Source: Glaciecola sp965660625 (lineage in GTDB: Bacteria; Pseudomonadota; Gammaproteobacteria; Enterobacterales; Alteromonadaceae). From it: DNA of 64,000 bases. Every line of letters begins with the position of its first letter. The stretch's first letter is position 1. The stretch is from positions 1-64,000 of the forward strand of contig CBFIAR010000004.1 in NCBI GenBank assembly GCA_965660625.1, given 5' to 3'. The notes beneath the pieces are model-generated. The model did not search any database. It saw only the letters and a program-made list of their open reading frames with translations, and was not told the DNA's origin. The translations under genes were made by a program, and so were the position numbers. Positions 1-7,732 of this stretch are shown piece after piece.

Positions 1-2
1 AC

Positions 3-734
3 TCACTAGCCCGATGCGGGGATCTTCAAGTGCTCACGTTCAGCCAGTATGGATGTTCACAATCGCCAGTATATGCATCGTACCTCAATTTCATTCAAAA
101 ACCGTCAATGAACAAACACTCAATTTGCGCAAGGCCTAGCCATGAAGCGTTTAATTATTATTTTTTAAGCAGTGATAAGATTGATTTAGAGATATTTTAT
201 GAGCCAGTTATTTATCCATATTACACGGCGTTAGCAGAAAATGAGCCCTACATAGTAGATAGAGAGGCTAGTGAAAGAGATGCGGAACATTTGTTTAATT
301 CCAAAAAGGTTCGAACACCTGACTATGTTCTAGTTATTAAAAATAAGATAAGTAACAAACGTTATACATTTTTACTCGACGCGAAGTTTAGCAGTTATGA
401 GGTTGTATTATATGAAAGGTTGCCGAGTAAAAGTTTAGAGAAAAATAGGAAGTCGAGTGCGGGACTTGTAGACAAATATCTTCACGGGATAAGAATATCG
501 ACAAATAATAGTCCCGATAGATTGGTTGAAGGTGTTTTTGCTACTTATATTTCTGGTGGGCCAAAGTCAGGAAGAGCAAAAAAAATTCAAGGTATTCATT
601 CTGACTTTTCAATAATGGGTATAAATCCTACTCCACCATTTATTGATCTTGTCAAAGTATCGCCTGAAAAAGAAGGTGAATTACAAAACGAATGCGGAGA
701 GTTCATGAAAAGCTTACTCAAATACGCAATCTGA
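3..734 (+). CDS. PD-(D/E)xK nuclease-like protein, 5' end outside the window
   Basis: The frame is open from the first bases of the window, so the true start is probably upstream; the first in-window start codon is a GTG at 30, with no clear Shine-Dalgarno. The middle holds a TPDYVL strand, then a FLLDAKF strand about 25 residues later. An Asp followed by D-A-K after a hydrophobic run matches the catalytic core of PD-(D/E)xK nucleases, as in restriction-like and DUF2357-type proteins. A KYLHGI helix follows. No partner gene is visible. The gene lies just outside the left repeat of the integrated element, so it belongs to the older flank of this tRNA locus. The nuclease assignment rests on the motif alone; substrate and role are unknown. 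Confidence 0.5.
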   Translation, partial: SLARCGDLQVLTFSQYGCSQSPVYASYLNFIQKPSMNKHSICARPSHEAFNYYFLSSDKIDLEIFYEPVIYPYYTALAENEPYIVDREASERDAEHLFNSKKVRTPDYVLVIKNKISNKRYTFLLDAKFSSYEVVLYERLPSKSLEKNRKSSAGLVDKYLHGIRISTNNSPDRLVEGVFATYISGGPKSGRAKKIQGIHSDFSIMGINPTPPFIDLVKVSPEKEGELQNECGEFMKSLLKYAI

Positions 735-1220
735 GTTGGTGCGGGACGCCAGCACATTCGTTCGTCCTCGAGTCCTATGCAAACAAGTGCGGTAAAAAGA
801 GACGTAATTAACGACTGCCTGGACGGTAGGTCAGGCAAGCGTCGAGCGAATATCTTACACGAGCCGTTCGCACATTGCTGTCCCAAGTCCAAACAATAAT
901 AAAGCACCGCTTTGTAGCCGCCAGCGCAGAAAAATCTGCACTTTCACCAATTTCCAGTTTTTCAGGATTGCATCTTTTCAGCCTCGAGCCCCGCAAAAAA
1001 ACTCGAAAAACTGCGCCCCCATCCACCCTGAGCGCCCCACAGCTGCATCCTCCGCCAAAATTCCGCCAAACTGTTACGTCGGTGATGGTCAGATATCAAG
1101 ATTACGCAGAGTGTGACTGAGCACAAAAGAGCAGCAAAGAATTTTTCAGACAAATGCAGTGAGACCCAAATCCATAAATCGGCGGGTCTGAGTTGAGATA
1201 ACTTGATGATATTTATGGAG
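735..1220. other. Intergenic stretch with no supported gene
   Basis: Between the nuclease-like gene and the left att repeat there are only short overlapping frames on both strands. None has a ribosome binding site, a familiar motif or protein-like composition. I see no tRNA cloverleaf, no strong terminator and no clear promoter. Confidence 0.5.
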
Positions 1221-1273
1221 AAATGGTGGCCCAACCCTGACTTGAACAGGGGACCTGCCGATTATGAGTCGGA
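1221..1273. repeat. Left attachment site: 53-bp copy of the tRNA 3' part
   Basis: It is identical to 8876-8928. It covers the tRNA from the 5' side of the anticodon stem through the CCA end plus three bases beyond. It lacks the D arm and the 5' acceptor strand, so it is not a functional tRNA gene. Confidence 0.95.
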
Positions 1274-1396
1274 ATTTTCATGAAATAAAATGAAACATTA
1301 GGAAACCTAATGCCTCTTGAGTGCCTATAAAATAAAGGTTTTACTTCTGTTCTTAAGTTGCATAGTATCTAGTTATGTTTCATTGGTGGGTGTCTT

Positions 1397-1426
1397 AATA
1401 GCACCCACTACAGCACCCAGTAGAAC
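1397..1426. repeat. Left putative integrase arm-binding repeats
   Basis: Two tandem copies of an AGCACCC core lie just upstream of the integrase start. The same two-copy arrangement, with almost the same flanks, recurs near the right end at 8777-8805. Paired short repeats inside both ends of an integrated element fit arm-type sites bound by the N-terminal domain of tyrosine recombinases. The integrase itself may also be autoregulated through them. Confidence 0.5.
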
Positions 1427-1429
1427 AAT

Positions 1430-2737
1430 ATGATGAAGGCACTGATAGCAAAAGACATAGAGTCGGCTAAACCAAAAACAGCAAAGTATGAACTGGTTGA
1501 TAGCACCAGAGAGCGCGGAGTAGGGCGATTAGTTCTAAGAGTTTCACCTACTGGTAGCAAAGAGTTCAGTTATAAATACCAGTTTAATGGTAAAAGGCAC
1601 TATATTTCACTTGGTAAGTTCCCTTCATTATCTTTAGCCGTTGCTCGAGATCGTATTCAGCCGTTGATTGTATTGCTCAGAGAAGGTAAAAATCCCAAAC
1701 TTGAGATTAGCCGCAATAAACAATATATGAAGGAAAAAGAAGAGGCGGAAGCGAAACAAGGTAGCATTGAGCAGTTATTTAAAGCTTACACCGATAAAAT
1801 GAGAACCGATGGAAAACGCACACATCTAGCTGTCTTAAAAGACTTAGAGAAAGAAGTATATCCTCATATTTCAGCCGATGTAAAAGCGAAAGATATTCTT
1901 CCGACGGATATTGTTCCCATTCTATCAACAATGATATCAAGAGGAGCTGCGACACAATCAAATAGAGTGCGTTCCTATCTCGTAGCGGCATTTAACTTTG
2001 GTCTTAAGCATGATCTTGATCCTGCAACTCAGAATAGCGGTGTCAAATTTGGATTGTTAAACAACCCAGCTCAAGTCGTTCCGCGGCAAGCGAGTGCTGA
2101 AAGAGTTGGCGAAAACTGGTTAAAACTTGAGGCCGTCAGAGAGTTGTTTGCAGATATCTCCACTAGAGACGGTTACAAAATGAGCGAGCAAATGTCGCTA
2201 CTTATCAAGCTATGTTTTTTTACTGGTGGTCAAAGGCCCTATGAATTGATTGCTAGTCGTTGGGATGCAATCGATTGGGATGCAAAGACGTGGGAAATTG
2301 AATCAAGTATATCGAAAAATAAGAAACCGCATTTGATCCCACTGGCTGAATCGGCAATGAGTTGCTTAGAACGCTTAAAAATACTTGCTCGTCCTAGTAG
2401 TTCTTTTATTTTTTCTTACTCAGATAGTGAGAAACATATAAGAACGGATTCACTAGCAAAGGCAATCGCAAGGTTTAGGGATGCGCGACCTAATTTTCCA
2501 AAATTTATAGCTCGAGACATCAGGCGAACAGTAAAAACTCTAATGGGTGAGCTAGGGATTTCTAAGGAAATCAGAGATAGACTCCAGAATCATGCCTTAA
2601 ATGATGTTAGCTCTAAACATTATGACCGTTATAGTTATTTGCCAGAGAAGCGAGCAGCCATTGATGCTTGGGACAACAGATTGAATCAAATAGCTGCCAG
2701 CGACAATGTAACCAAAATGGAGAGAAAAAGTGCTTAA
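1430..2737 (+). CDS. int: P4-type tyrosine integrase (DUF4102 N-terminus)
   Basis: This 435-residue site-specific recombinase should catalyse integration into and excision from the tRNA gene. Residues ~1-95 match the DUF4102 arm-binding domain (YKYQFNGKRHYISLGKFP region). A SAM-like core-binding domain spans ~110-210 and the catalytic domain ~225-420. Visible catalytic positions are the Arg in GGQRPYEL, a RDIRRT segment in place of the usual HxLR box, the NHALNDVSSKHYDRY segment with its His, and the Tyr nucleophile. The Arg at the first HxxR position is unusual, but I believe it occurs in a P4 subgroup. Two ATGs stand in tandem at 1430 and 1433, and no strong Shine-Dalgarno decides between them. 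The stop overlaps the next start, so the two genes are translationally coupled. The gene lies at the att end away from the intact tRNA. Confidence 0.93.
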   Translation: MMKALIAKDIESAKPKTAKYELVDSTRERGVGRLVLRVSPTGSKEFSYKYQFNGKRHYISLGKFPSLSLAVARDRIQPLIVLLREGKNPKLEISRNKQYMKEKEEAEAKQGSIEQLFKAYTDKMRTDGKRTHLAVLKDLEKEVYPHISADVKAKDILPTDIVPILSTMISRGAATQSNRVRSYLVAAFNFGLKHDLDPATQNSGVKFGLLNNPAQVVPRQASAERVGENWLKLEAVRELFADISTRDGYKMSEQMSLLIKLCFFTGGQRPYELIASRWDAIDWDAKTWEIESSISKNKKPHLIPLAESAMSCLERLKILARPSSSFIFSYSDSEKHIRTDSLAKAIARFRDARPNFPKFIARDIRRTVKTLMGELGISKEIRDRLQNHALNDVSSKHYDRYSYLPEKRAAIDAWDNRLNQIAASDNVTKMERKSA

Positions 2738-3236
2738 GGACCCAATACCTAAAGAATTCCTTGTTCAGTGGGCGCAGAGTATGATCGATGGAACAAATGA
2801 ACATATGTTCAGCTGCTTGAATGACTCTGAATTAAGGGATATGGAAAAAAAAGTTGGAGAGGTCCTATTGCACTATAGCAAGGGGCTAGAGCCATATAAT
2901 GTTGGGGGGCAAAGACCGTACAGTTGGGGAGCAGTGGCTACCAGTCTAGCTGTTTTAGATTGTGTTGGAAGTAATCTATCTAAGGCAGAAAGAACGATTG
3001 CTATCAGTCGTCAGCAGATTAGCCAATGGGTCAAGCGCAACGACAAAGAACTAGATTGGAATAAAATTAATAAGTTTCGACCAATCATAAAGACCTTCTT
3101 AGATAAAAATGGTTTAGAACGAGTGTCTTTTGAAACTTGCAAGAGTAAGCACAAAGACTTCCTCCAAATTAAAATAATAACTACGGTAAAGACTGGAGAA
3201 GGAAATCCTGAACGGCAAACAAGCATCACTTTTTAA
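2730..3236 (+). CDS. Hypothetical protein with HTH-like segment
   Basis: This 168-residue protein starts at a GTG that overlaps the end of the integrase gene, with a GGAGAG ribosome site at 2719-2724 inside the integrase frame. I do not recognise the family. Residues ~85-105 (AERTIAISRQQISQWVKR) read like a helix-turn-helix, in which a recognition helix selects a site before a basic run. The C-terminus is Lys-rich and probably not membrane-associated. Coupling to the integrase suggests a role in integration control or element regulation, but that is inference from position. Confidence 0.6.
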   Translation: MLKDPIPKEFLVQWAQSMIDGTNEHMFSCLNDSELRDMEKKVGEVLLHYSKGLEPYNVGGQRPYSWGAVATSLAVLDCVGSNLSKAERTIAISRQQISQWVKRNDKELDWNKINKFRPIIKTFLDKNGLERVSFETCKSKHKDFLQIKIITTVKTGEGNPERQTSITF

Positions 3237-3340
3237 TCTGTTATTCGTTATCGAAGTACGGATAACAACTATAAAATAATAGTTTCCTATACTACACCTG
3301 AATTCACAAAAATTAACAATATGCCTCAGGAGGTAATTAA

Positions 3341-3523
3341 ATGGTAACTCAAAAAATTCTTTCTATTAATGACATCTGTCTTTTAGTTCAACGGAACCGT
3401 AAAACCCTATGGACTTGGGTTCATCAAGGATTATTTCCTCAACCTATCAAGATGAATGGGCGCACAATTGGCTGGCCTGAATCTTGTTATCAGCAATGGT
3501 TGAATGAAAAGGTGGAGGGATAA
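3341..3523 (+). CDS. alpA: AlpA-family regulator/excisionase
   Basis: This 60-residue protein has a winged-helix of the AlpA/MerR-like kind. The pattern is a short helix-turn-helix (SINDICLLVQRNRKTLWTWV), then a wing with QGLFPQPIKMNGRTIGWPES, then a final helix. AlpA proteins activate or repress integrase expression and act as excision factors in P4-like elements. An unusually strong AGGAGG ribosome site at 3328-3334 lies 7 bases before the ATG, which fixes the start. The gap upstream of it (3237-3340) is AT-rich and likely holds its promoter. The next gene follows after 3 bases. Confidence 0.85.
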   Translation: MVTQKILSINDICLLVQRNRKTLWTWVHQGLFPQPIKMNGRTIGWPESCYQQWLNEKVEG

Positions 3524-3526
3524 CTC

Positions 3527-3997
3527 ATGAAAAAACGAATTCATCTAGATTTTACATTCAATCATGTTCCATTCGACCATATACCAAAGACTGGAACGGC
3601 AGCATATACGCTACTATCAATTTTAAGTGACGGGGCATTACATAAAAGGGCTTCACTAATTCGACATCCTATATTAGGCGAGTCTATGCGTTCAGCATTA
3701 CAAAGGTTGAAAAGTGATGCTCACGGGTGTTGGCTAATTCATTCAGTACCAATCGAAGGGACCAATACTACAGGTTTACAAATTGATCCGCGTCACCTTG
3801 AAGGTTGCGCGGAATTAGATGCTCAAGCGCGAAGGGAGCGCAGGAAGGCATTCAAAGCAAAGTCTAAAGTAGATGCCACTCATGGGCGGCATCGTGAACC
3901 TAGAGCAATCAGAGAGCTCCAACAGGCTAACAACGAATACTTCAAGTCTCTTGGCGATGCGGCAAATGATTCCACTTTCAAAAAAATAAACCGCTAA
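3527..3997 (+). CDS. Hypothetical protein, possible winged-helix
   Basis: This 156-residue protein of unknown family follows the AlpA gene by 3 bases and is probably co-translated with it. The segment around residues 23-60 (TAAYTLLSILSDGALHKRASLI) looks like a winged-helix entry in which a helix precedes a short basic helix. The second half is very rich in Arg, Lys and Ala (QARRERRKAFKAKSK), a likely nucleic-acid-binding tail. No catalytic motif is visible. Position between the regulator and the replication genes suggests a replication or regulatory accessory of the element. Confidence 0.6.
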   Translation: MKKRIHLDFTFNHVPFDHIPKTGTAAYTLLSILSDGALHKRASLIRHPILGESMRSALQRLKSDAHGCWLIHSVPIEGTNTTGLQIDPRHLEGCAELDAQARRERRKAFKAKSKVDATHGRHREPRAIRELQQANNEYFKSLGDAANDSTFKKINR

Positions 3998-4030
3998 GAA
4001 TAAATTCGAAGCGGCCTACCTTTTAAACAC

Positions 4031-4069
4031 TAGCTGGTGGTCATAGTTTCGCGACCAAACCACCAGCTA
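4031..4069. repeat. Perfect 11-bp inverted repeat built from two opposed Chi octamers
   Basis: The arms 4031-4041 and 4059-4069 are perfectly complementary around a 17-base spacer. Each arm contains GCTGGTGG (plus strand 4033-4040, minus strand 4060-4067), the E. coli RecBCD Chi sequence. The repeat lies in the 91-bp gap before the primase-polymerase gene and has no T-run, so it is not a standard terminator. It could be an operator, an RNA hairpin in the primase leader, or a recombination signal. Confidence 0.6.
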
Positions 4070-4088
4070 CAAGTAAGAGTATACAACT

Positions 4089-5117
4089 ATGCTTAAATTT
4101 TTAACAGGCAAAAGCCACAGCGTCAAAAGTAACTTTAAATACATAGATTGGCTGGAGTTAACTACTAAGATTGACTCACCTACAAACTTGGGTGGTGTGA
4201 CACCAGAAACGGCTAAAAGTAAGTCTGAAATAATAGCCGCAACAGACGCTATCGACAAAACCAAAGAAAACGTTTTGGCACATGACAACTTTACTATGCT
4301 TAGGCTGGATCTGGATGAAACCGATTTAGATATGGATAGTATAGATGACGCATTAAACAATATGGGTATAACCTCATATATTATTCACACGACTGCAAGC
4401 CACCAGCAAAACGGCAACGGCAATCGGTATAGGGTTTACATAGAGTTAGCCGCTTCTTTAACCTATGAAATATGGGCAACCCTCGAAACCTACTTAAGCT
4501 ATATGTTTATGGCTGATGATTGCGCTACCCGTCCACAGCAAATTATGTATTTGCCTGTCCGGTACAAGGGCGACAGTTACCAGTACCACATAACGCAAGG
4601 CGATCCGCTAAGAGTAGAAAACTCTGATTTACTGCAACGTGCTAACTCGTTTAAGCAAAAGCAGTTATCCATAAAAGAAGCGGCTATAAACGACAAACCA
4701 GTTAAACCTACTCACAGCGAAAACTTAGTCGGTCGCCAGGTTTCTATCATTGACGCGATCAATCAATCGTATGATTGGGAAAATCTCTTGTTACTCTGTG
4801 GTTACAAACGTCAAGGTAATGCTTATTTGCCGCCTGAGTCCACCAGCAAAGCCGCAGGTGCGTATATTCTTACGAGCAATACTGACGGCAAGCAAAGGTA
4901 CTTTTCACACCATGAGAATGACCCATGCGCAACAGGTAAATGTTTAGATATATTCGACTTCCTTTGTATTCGTAATTATGGCGGTGACGCAAAGCAAGCA
5001 CTGCGCATCATTGCTAAAGCGCACTTCCCTAAATTGGATAAGCACAACAAAAAAGAGTGGGCCATTGAGCAGCAGAATGCCAAATCAAAAGCTCTATTTG
5101 TGGGGGAGGCGCAATGA
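4089..5117 (+). CDS. Primase-polymerase-like replication protein
   Basis: This 342-residue protein probably primes element replication. Residues ~70-165 resemble a minimal archaeo-eukaryotic-type primase-polymerase core. It has an acidic LRLDLDET strand, a SYIIHTTASH strand with the conserved His region, NRYRVYIEL with an Arg, and RPQQIMYLP. The C-terminal half (~215-320) has a Cys/His-containing segment (YFSHHENDPCATGKCLDIFDFL) and may bind DNA. The gene overlaps the helicase-like gene by 4 bases (ATGA), as expected for a primase/helicase pair. The family call comes from motif pattern only; an exact Pfam family is not claimed. Confidence 0.7.
   Translation: MLKFLTGKSHSVKSNFKYIDWLELTTKIDSPTNLGGVTPETAKSKSEIIAATDAIDKTKENVLAHDNFTMLRLDLDETDLDMDSIDDALNNMGITSYIIHTTASHQQNGNGNRYRVYIELAASLTYEIWATLETYLSYMFMADDCATRPQQIMYLPVRYKGDSYQYHITQGDPLRVENSDLLQRANSFKQKQLSIKEAAINDKPVKPTHSENLVGRQVSIIDAINQSYDWENLLLLCGYKRQGNAYLPPESTSKAAGAYILTSNTDGKQRYFSHHENDPCATGKCLDIFDFLCIRNYGGDAKQALRIIAKAHFPKLDKHNKKEWAIEQQNAKSKALFVGEAQ
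4400..4407 (-). other. Chi-like octamer (minus strand)
   Basis: The minus strand reads GCTGGTGG, the E. coli Chi sequence, inside the primase-polymerase gene. It is one of six in the element. Confidence 0.5.
4840..4847 (-). other. Chi-like octamer (minus strand)
   Basis: The minus strand reads GCTGGTGG inside the primase-polymerase gene. It is one of six in the element. Confidence 0.5.
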
Positions 5118-6406
5118 ATATTCCAGCCCCTTCTAAACAATACAGTATAGAGTTACCTGATAACACAGAGGCAGAGCGGCCTAATTTCCCTGATGTTGTT
5201 ATAAGCGGAAATAGTCAACCGCGCATTGCTAATACAGATGAAAATTTACTTGAATTGGCGAATCATTATGCCGTTGGGTTTAGGTTTAACATGATGGAGT
5301 TCGAGCCAGAGGCGTATGAAATATTTGGGGATAAGCTAGCCGTCTCTTATGAGCAGTTAAAAAGTAAATTCATATCAGCCGCGAGCCGTCATGGATTGCC
5401 AAAATCAGCGATAGAAGACCATATGACCGCTTTGTGTGAAAACTCTAAATATCATCCTGTTAAAGAATGGTTAGGCGATGATGTTTGGGATGGAGTGCCA
5501 AGAGTCGAGAGTGTTATTGATTGTATGAACGCAAAGCATAGAGAGCTAGCGCAGATTACATTAAAACACTGGCTGGTGGGCTGTATAGCCTCTCTTTATG
5601 AACCTAATTTTAAAAGTAAATTAGTGCCAGTTCTTCAAGGTGGACAATCTTTCAAAAAGACCGCATTTGTTGAGCGTCTCGCGCAAGTTATACCGTTCGC
5701 TTTTTTAGAAGGGGCAGAGCTAGACCCAGACAATAAAGACAGCGTACTGGCCTGTATACGAGCTTTTATAGTTGAGCTTGGAGAGCTAGAAAGAACTAAC
5801 AAAAACTCTCAAGGCTCTTTAAAGGCATTCATAACAAAAATGCTAGATACGGTCAGACCACCATACGCACGAAAAGACATAAAGAAGCCCCGACAGACTC
5901 ATTTTATTGCAACCGTTAATGGTAAGGATTTTCTCAAAGATGAAACAGGCTCGAGTCGTTTTGTTGTATTGGAAATGACCGGACCAGCCAACATGGAAGA
6001 AGTAAATCGTTTATTGGGTTGGCAATACGACGGCACTGGAGCTACTAAGCACATAAAGCCAGAACTACTAAAACAGTTTTGGCTAGAAGTTAAAATGTTA
6101 TACGAAACTGGTTATGGATGGATGTTATCAGACGATGAAACCAAAATGGCTAGCGAGGCAAACGAGAAATTTAATGATAAAGGCTCTTGGTATGACTATA
6201 TTTTGGGCGAATATATAAGACATAACAAAGTCGATTTTTCACTTGGTTGGTTTGCTGCGGGTGAGCTAGTTAGCAGAGATCAAAAGATGGCAGCGAGGGA
6301 CACTCGTTTGATCGGCAAAGCACTTGCACAACTAGAGCGAGACGGACTTGTTGACGGTAAAACAGTCGCAGGTAATCGTAAATTGTATTATTTCCGCAAA
6401 GTTTAG
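5114..6406 (+). CDS. VapE-like (virulence-associated E) helicase/ATPase
   Basis: This 430-residue protein carries the VapE/VirE P-loop domain found in satellites and prophages, where it acts as a replicative helicase with the primase. Visible landmarks are WLGDDVWDGVPRV at ~118, the helical HWLVGCIASLYEP, a P-loop position VLQGGQSFKKTAF at ~176, the Walker B-like IVELGELER, KAFITKM, and a sensor segment ATVNGKDFLKDETGSSRF. The P-loop reads G-G-Q-S-F-K-K-T where the family usually has G-x-G-K-S/T, so one Gly is replaced by Lys. A C-terminal winged-helix-like region (~370-430, LIGKALAQLERDGLVDG) may bind the iterons just downstream. Confidence 0.88.
   Translation: MNIPAPSKQYSIELPDNTEAERPNFPDVVISGNSQPRIANTDENLLELANHYAVGFRFNMMEFEPEAYEIFGDKLAVSYEQLKSKFISAASRHGLPKSAIEDHMTALCENSKYHPVKEWLGDDVWDGVPRVESVIDCMNAKHRELAQITLKHWLVGCIASLYEPNFKSKLVPVLQGGQSFKKTAFVERLAQVIPFAFLEGAELDPDNKDSVLACIRAFIVELGELERTNKNSQGSLKAFITKMLDTVRPPYARKDIKKPRQTHFIATVNGKDFLKDETGSSRFVVLEMTGPANMEEVNRLLGWQYDGTGATKHIKPELLKQFWLEVKMLYETGYGWMLSDDETKMASEANEKFNDKGSWYDYILGEYIRHNKVDFSLGWFAAGELVSRDQKMAARDTRLIGKALAQLERDGLVDGKTVAGNRKLYYFRKV
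5572..5579 (+). other. Chi-like octamer (plus strand)
   Basis: GCTGGTGG lies inside the VapE-like gene. It is one of six E. coli-type Chi octamers in the element. Confidence 0.5.
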
Positions 6407-6426
6407 CCTCATCTTTTTGTTGGGGA

Positions 6427-6720
6427 GTTAAACAGTTAAAGAGAGTTAAAGAGGATTAAAACTCTTTAACTCTCTCTCAGCCCTTTATTGATATAGGGTT
6501 CAGGGGTTTTAGTTAAAGAGTTAAAGAGATTTGATGATCTTTTTATTTTTAAGTATTAGTAATGGGTGCTGCTTAAGGGATAGCAGCAAAGCAGTGGCTA
6601 GTTAAAAACCGCTAAGTTGCGAAAACTCTTTAACTCTTTAACTTTTTATAAAAATACTACATTAAACAATAATTTAAGTAGTTAAAGAGAGTTAAAGAGA
6701 GTTAAAGAGAGTTAAAGAGA
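6427..6720. repeat. Iteron field, probable replication origin of the element
   Basis: The 351-bp gap after the helicase gene contains many copies of AGTTAAAGAG. Direct copies lie at 6434-6443, 6444-6453 and 6511-6528. Inverted copies lie at 6462-6471, 6626-6635 and 6634-6643. Four perfect tandem 10-bp units (GTTAAAGAGA) lie at 6681-6720. An AT-rich stretch (6644-6680) precedes the tandem block. Iterons beside an AT-rich tract and next to primase and helicase genes are the normal plan of plasmid and P4-like origins. No gene is seen in this gap. Confidence 0.7.
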
Positions 6721-6757
6721 TTTAACCGACGTTAACAGTAAATTTAGGGTGTTTAAA

Positions 6758-7360
6758 ATGGCAAATTCCTATGGTGCGAGCCGTCAATTCATTCGTAATG
6801 ATGAAGTATGCCGATTCATATTTACAAAGCAGTTGAGAGAAATAGATCCAGAACTTATTTATTGGCGGGATTGGACTGCAAACGGCAGACAGGCGTATCG
6901 TCAATATTATAAGCGCATGAGTAATGGTATTCATTTATTTGATTGGGATGCGAACACAGGGCAACATAGAAACGGCTATACAGTCGCGTTTAATACCGTC
7001 CAGTTGACTTTTGGTGTTCGCTATCAGTTTGACTGCCCTAAGTGCTCTAACGCTGCGAGGATTCTCTATCTGAAAACAGGTGTGTTTGCTTGTCGAACTT
7101 GCCACCATATTACCTATGAGAGCACTCATGGCAGTGATTTAGATCGATTAGCAACTAAGGTAAATGAAATGCGTATTAAAACCTTTGGAAAGGAACTAAT
7201 TGATACATTCAAACCGGACGTGTTCGAGAGTTCAGATTGGTTGCCCAAACCGAAATATGCGCATAACAATCTATTTGAAACTAGGCTCAAAGAACTAACT
7301 TTCTACGAACACAAACTGGAAAATGAACTTAGAAGGCGCGAGTGGAATTTGTATTTGTAA
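6758..7360 (+). CDS. Zinc-ribbon protein of unknown function
   Basis: This ~200-residue protein of unknown family has a central zinc ribbon, CPKC followed ~17 residues later by CRTCHH (around residues 95-120). The N-terminal third is basic and aromatic, and the C-terminal third is a charged, probably helical region (ETRLKELTFYEHKLENELRRRE). A GTG at 6749 would add three codons, but AGGG at 6746-6749 is spaced correctly for the ATG at 6758. The gene starts 37 bases after the iterons, so the origin and its promoter may overlap. Its end overlaps the HNH gene by 19 bases, which suggests that the two products work together, perhaps with the ribbon as the DNA-binding part. That role is inference. 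Confidence 0.7.
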   Translation: MANSYGASRQFIRNDEVCRFIFTKQLREIDPELIYWRDWTANGRQAYRQYYKRMSNGIHLFDWDANTGQHRNGYTVAFNTVQLTFGVRYQFDCPKCSNAARILYLKTGVFACRTCHHITYESTHGSDLDRLATKVNEMRIKTFGKELIDTFKPDVFESSDWLPKPKYAHNNLFETRLKELTFYEHKLENELRRREWNLYL

Positions 7361-7707
7361 CTGGTGAATGGTTCGACTCATTTTCAGGCAACACTTATTT
7401 TAACTCTGCGGATTTAGAGGCAGATCATATTGTGCCGTTAAAATTTGCTCATGGTCATGGTGCGGATATCTGGACCAGAGAACGCAAGAAAGCGTTTGCT
7501 AATGACTTAGATAACATTCTGTTGGTACAGGCATCATTAAACAGCCAGAAAGGCGCTAAGGGCTTAGATGAATGGCTTCCACCTAACCAACAATATCGGT
7601 ATGAATACATAGCAAGGTTTAACGCAATCATGGTCAAGTATGAGTTGAGCTATATACCCTCAGAGCAAAGAATAATTAATAGGATGGTGGGCGCTTGTTC
7701 AAATTAA
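7342..7707 (+). CDS. HNH endonuclease-like protein (DUF1524-type core)
   Basis: This 121-residue protein has the core of His-Me finger (HNH) nucleases of the DUF1524/GmrSD C-terminal type. The landmarks are GEWFDSFSGNTY, then EADHIVPLKFAHGHGA with the catalytic D-H, an FANDLDNILLV segment, and a downstream N-S-Q-K-G metal-site region. It starts at a GTG inside the end of the zinc-ribbon gene, with AGAAGG at 7331-7336 as ribosome site. I see no signal peptide, so it should act in the cytoplasm. It could be a defence nuclease, a homing-like nuclease, or a nuclease linked to packaging; the sequence does not decide. Confidence 0.8.
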   Translation: MEFVFVTGEWFDSFSGNTYFNSADLEADHIVPLKFAHGHGADIWTRERKKAFANDLDNILLVQASLNSQKGAKGLDEWLPPNQQYRYEYIARFNAIMVKYELSYIPSEQRIINRMVGACSN

Positions 7708-7732
7708 TAGCCCAACCTCATAAACCATATTA

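Noticed and set aside
875..1120. Small plus-strand frame of 81 codons and overlapping minus-strand frames
   Set aside because: No ribosome site, no motif, and composition unlike a protein; overlapping frames on both strands are of equal quality.
735..1220. tmRNA or other structured RNA near the left att site
   Set aside because: No tRNA-like acceptor/T-arm end with CCA and no tag-reading frame could be found.
1221..1273. A second tRNA gene at the left end
   Set aside because: It contains only the tRNA 3' part, from the anticodon stem to CCA, and the bases after the divergence point do not form a D arm or acceptor strand; it is the att duplicate.
6681..6720. CRISPR-like array
   Set aside because: The four 10-bp units are directly adjacent with no spacers, and the unit is too short; it fits iterons.
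6758..7707. Zinc-ribbon and HNH genes as one frameshifted gene
   Set aside because: Each has its own stop or start with a plausible ribosome site, and the HNH part begins close to the start of its conserved core; an overlap explains the arrangement without an error.
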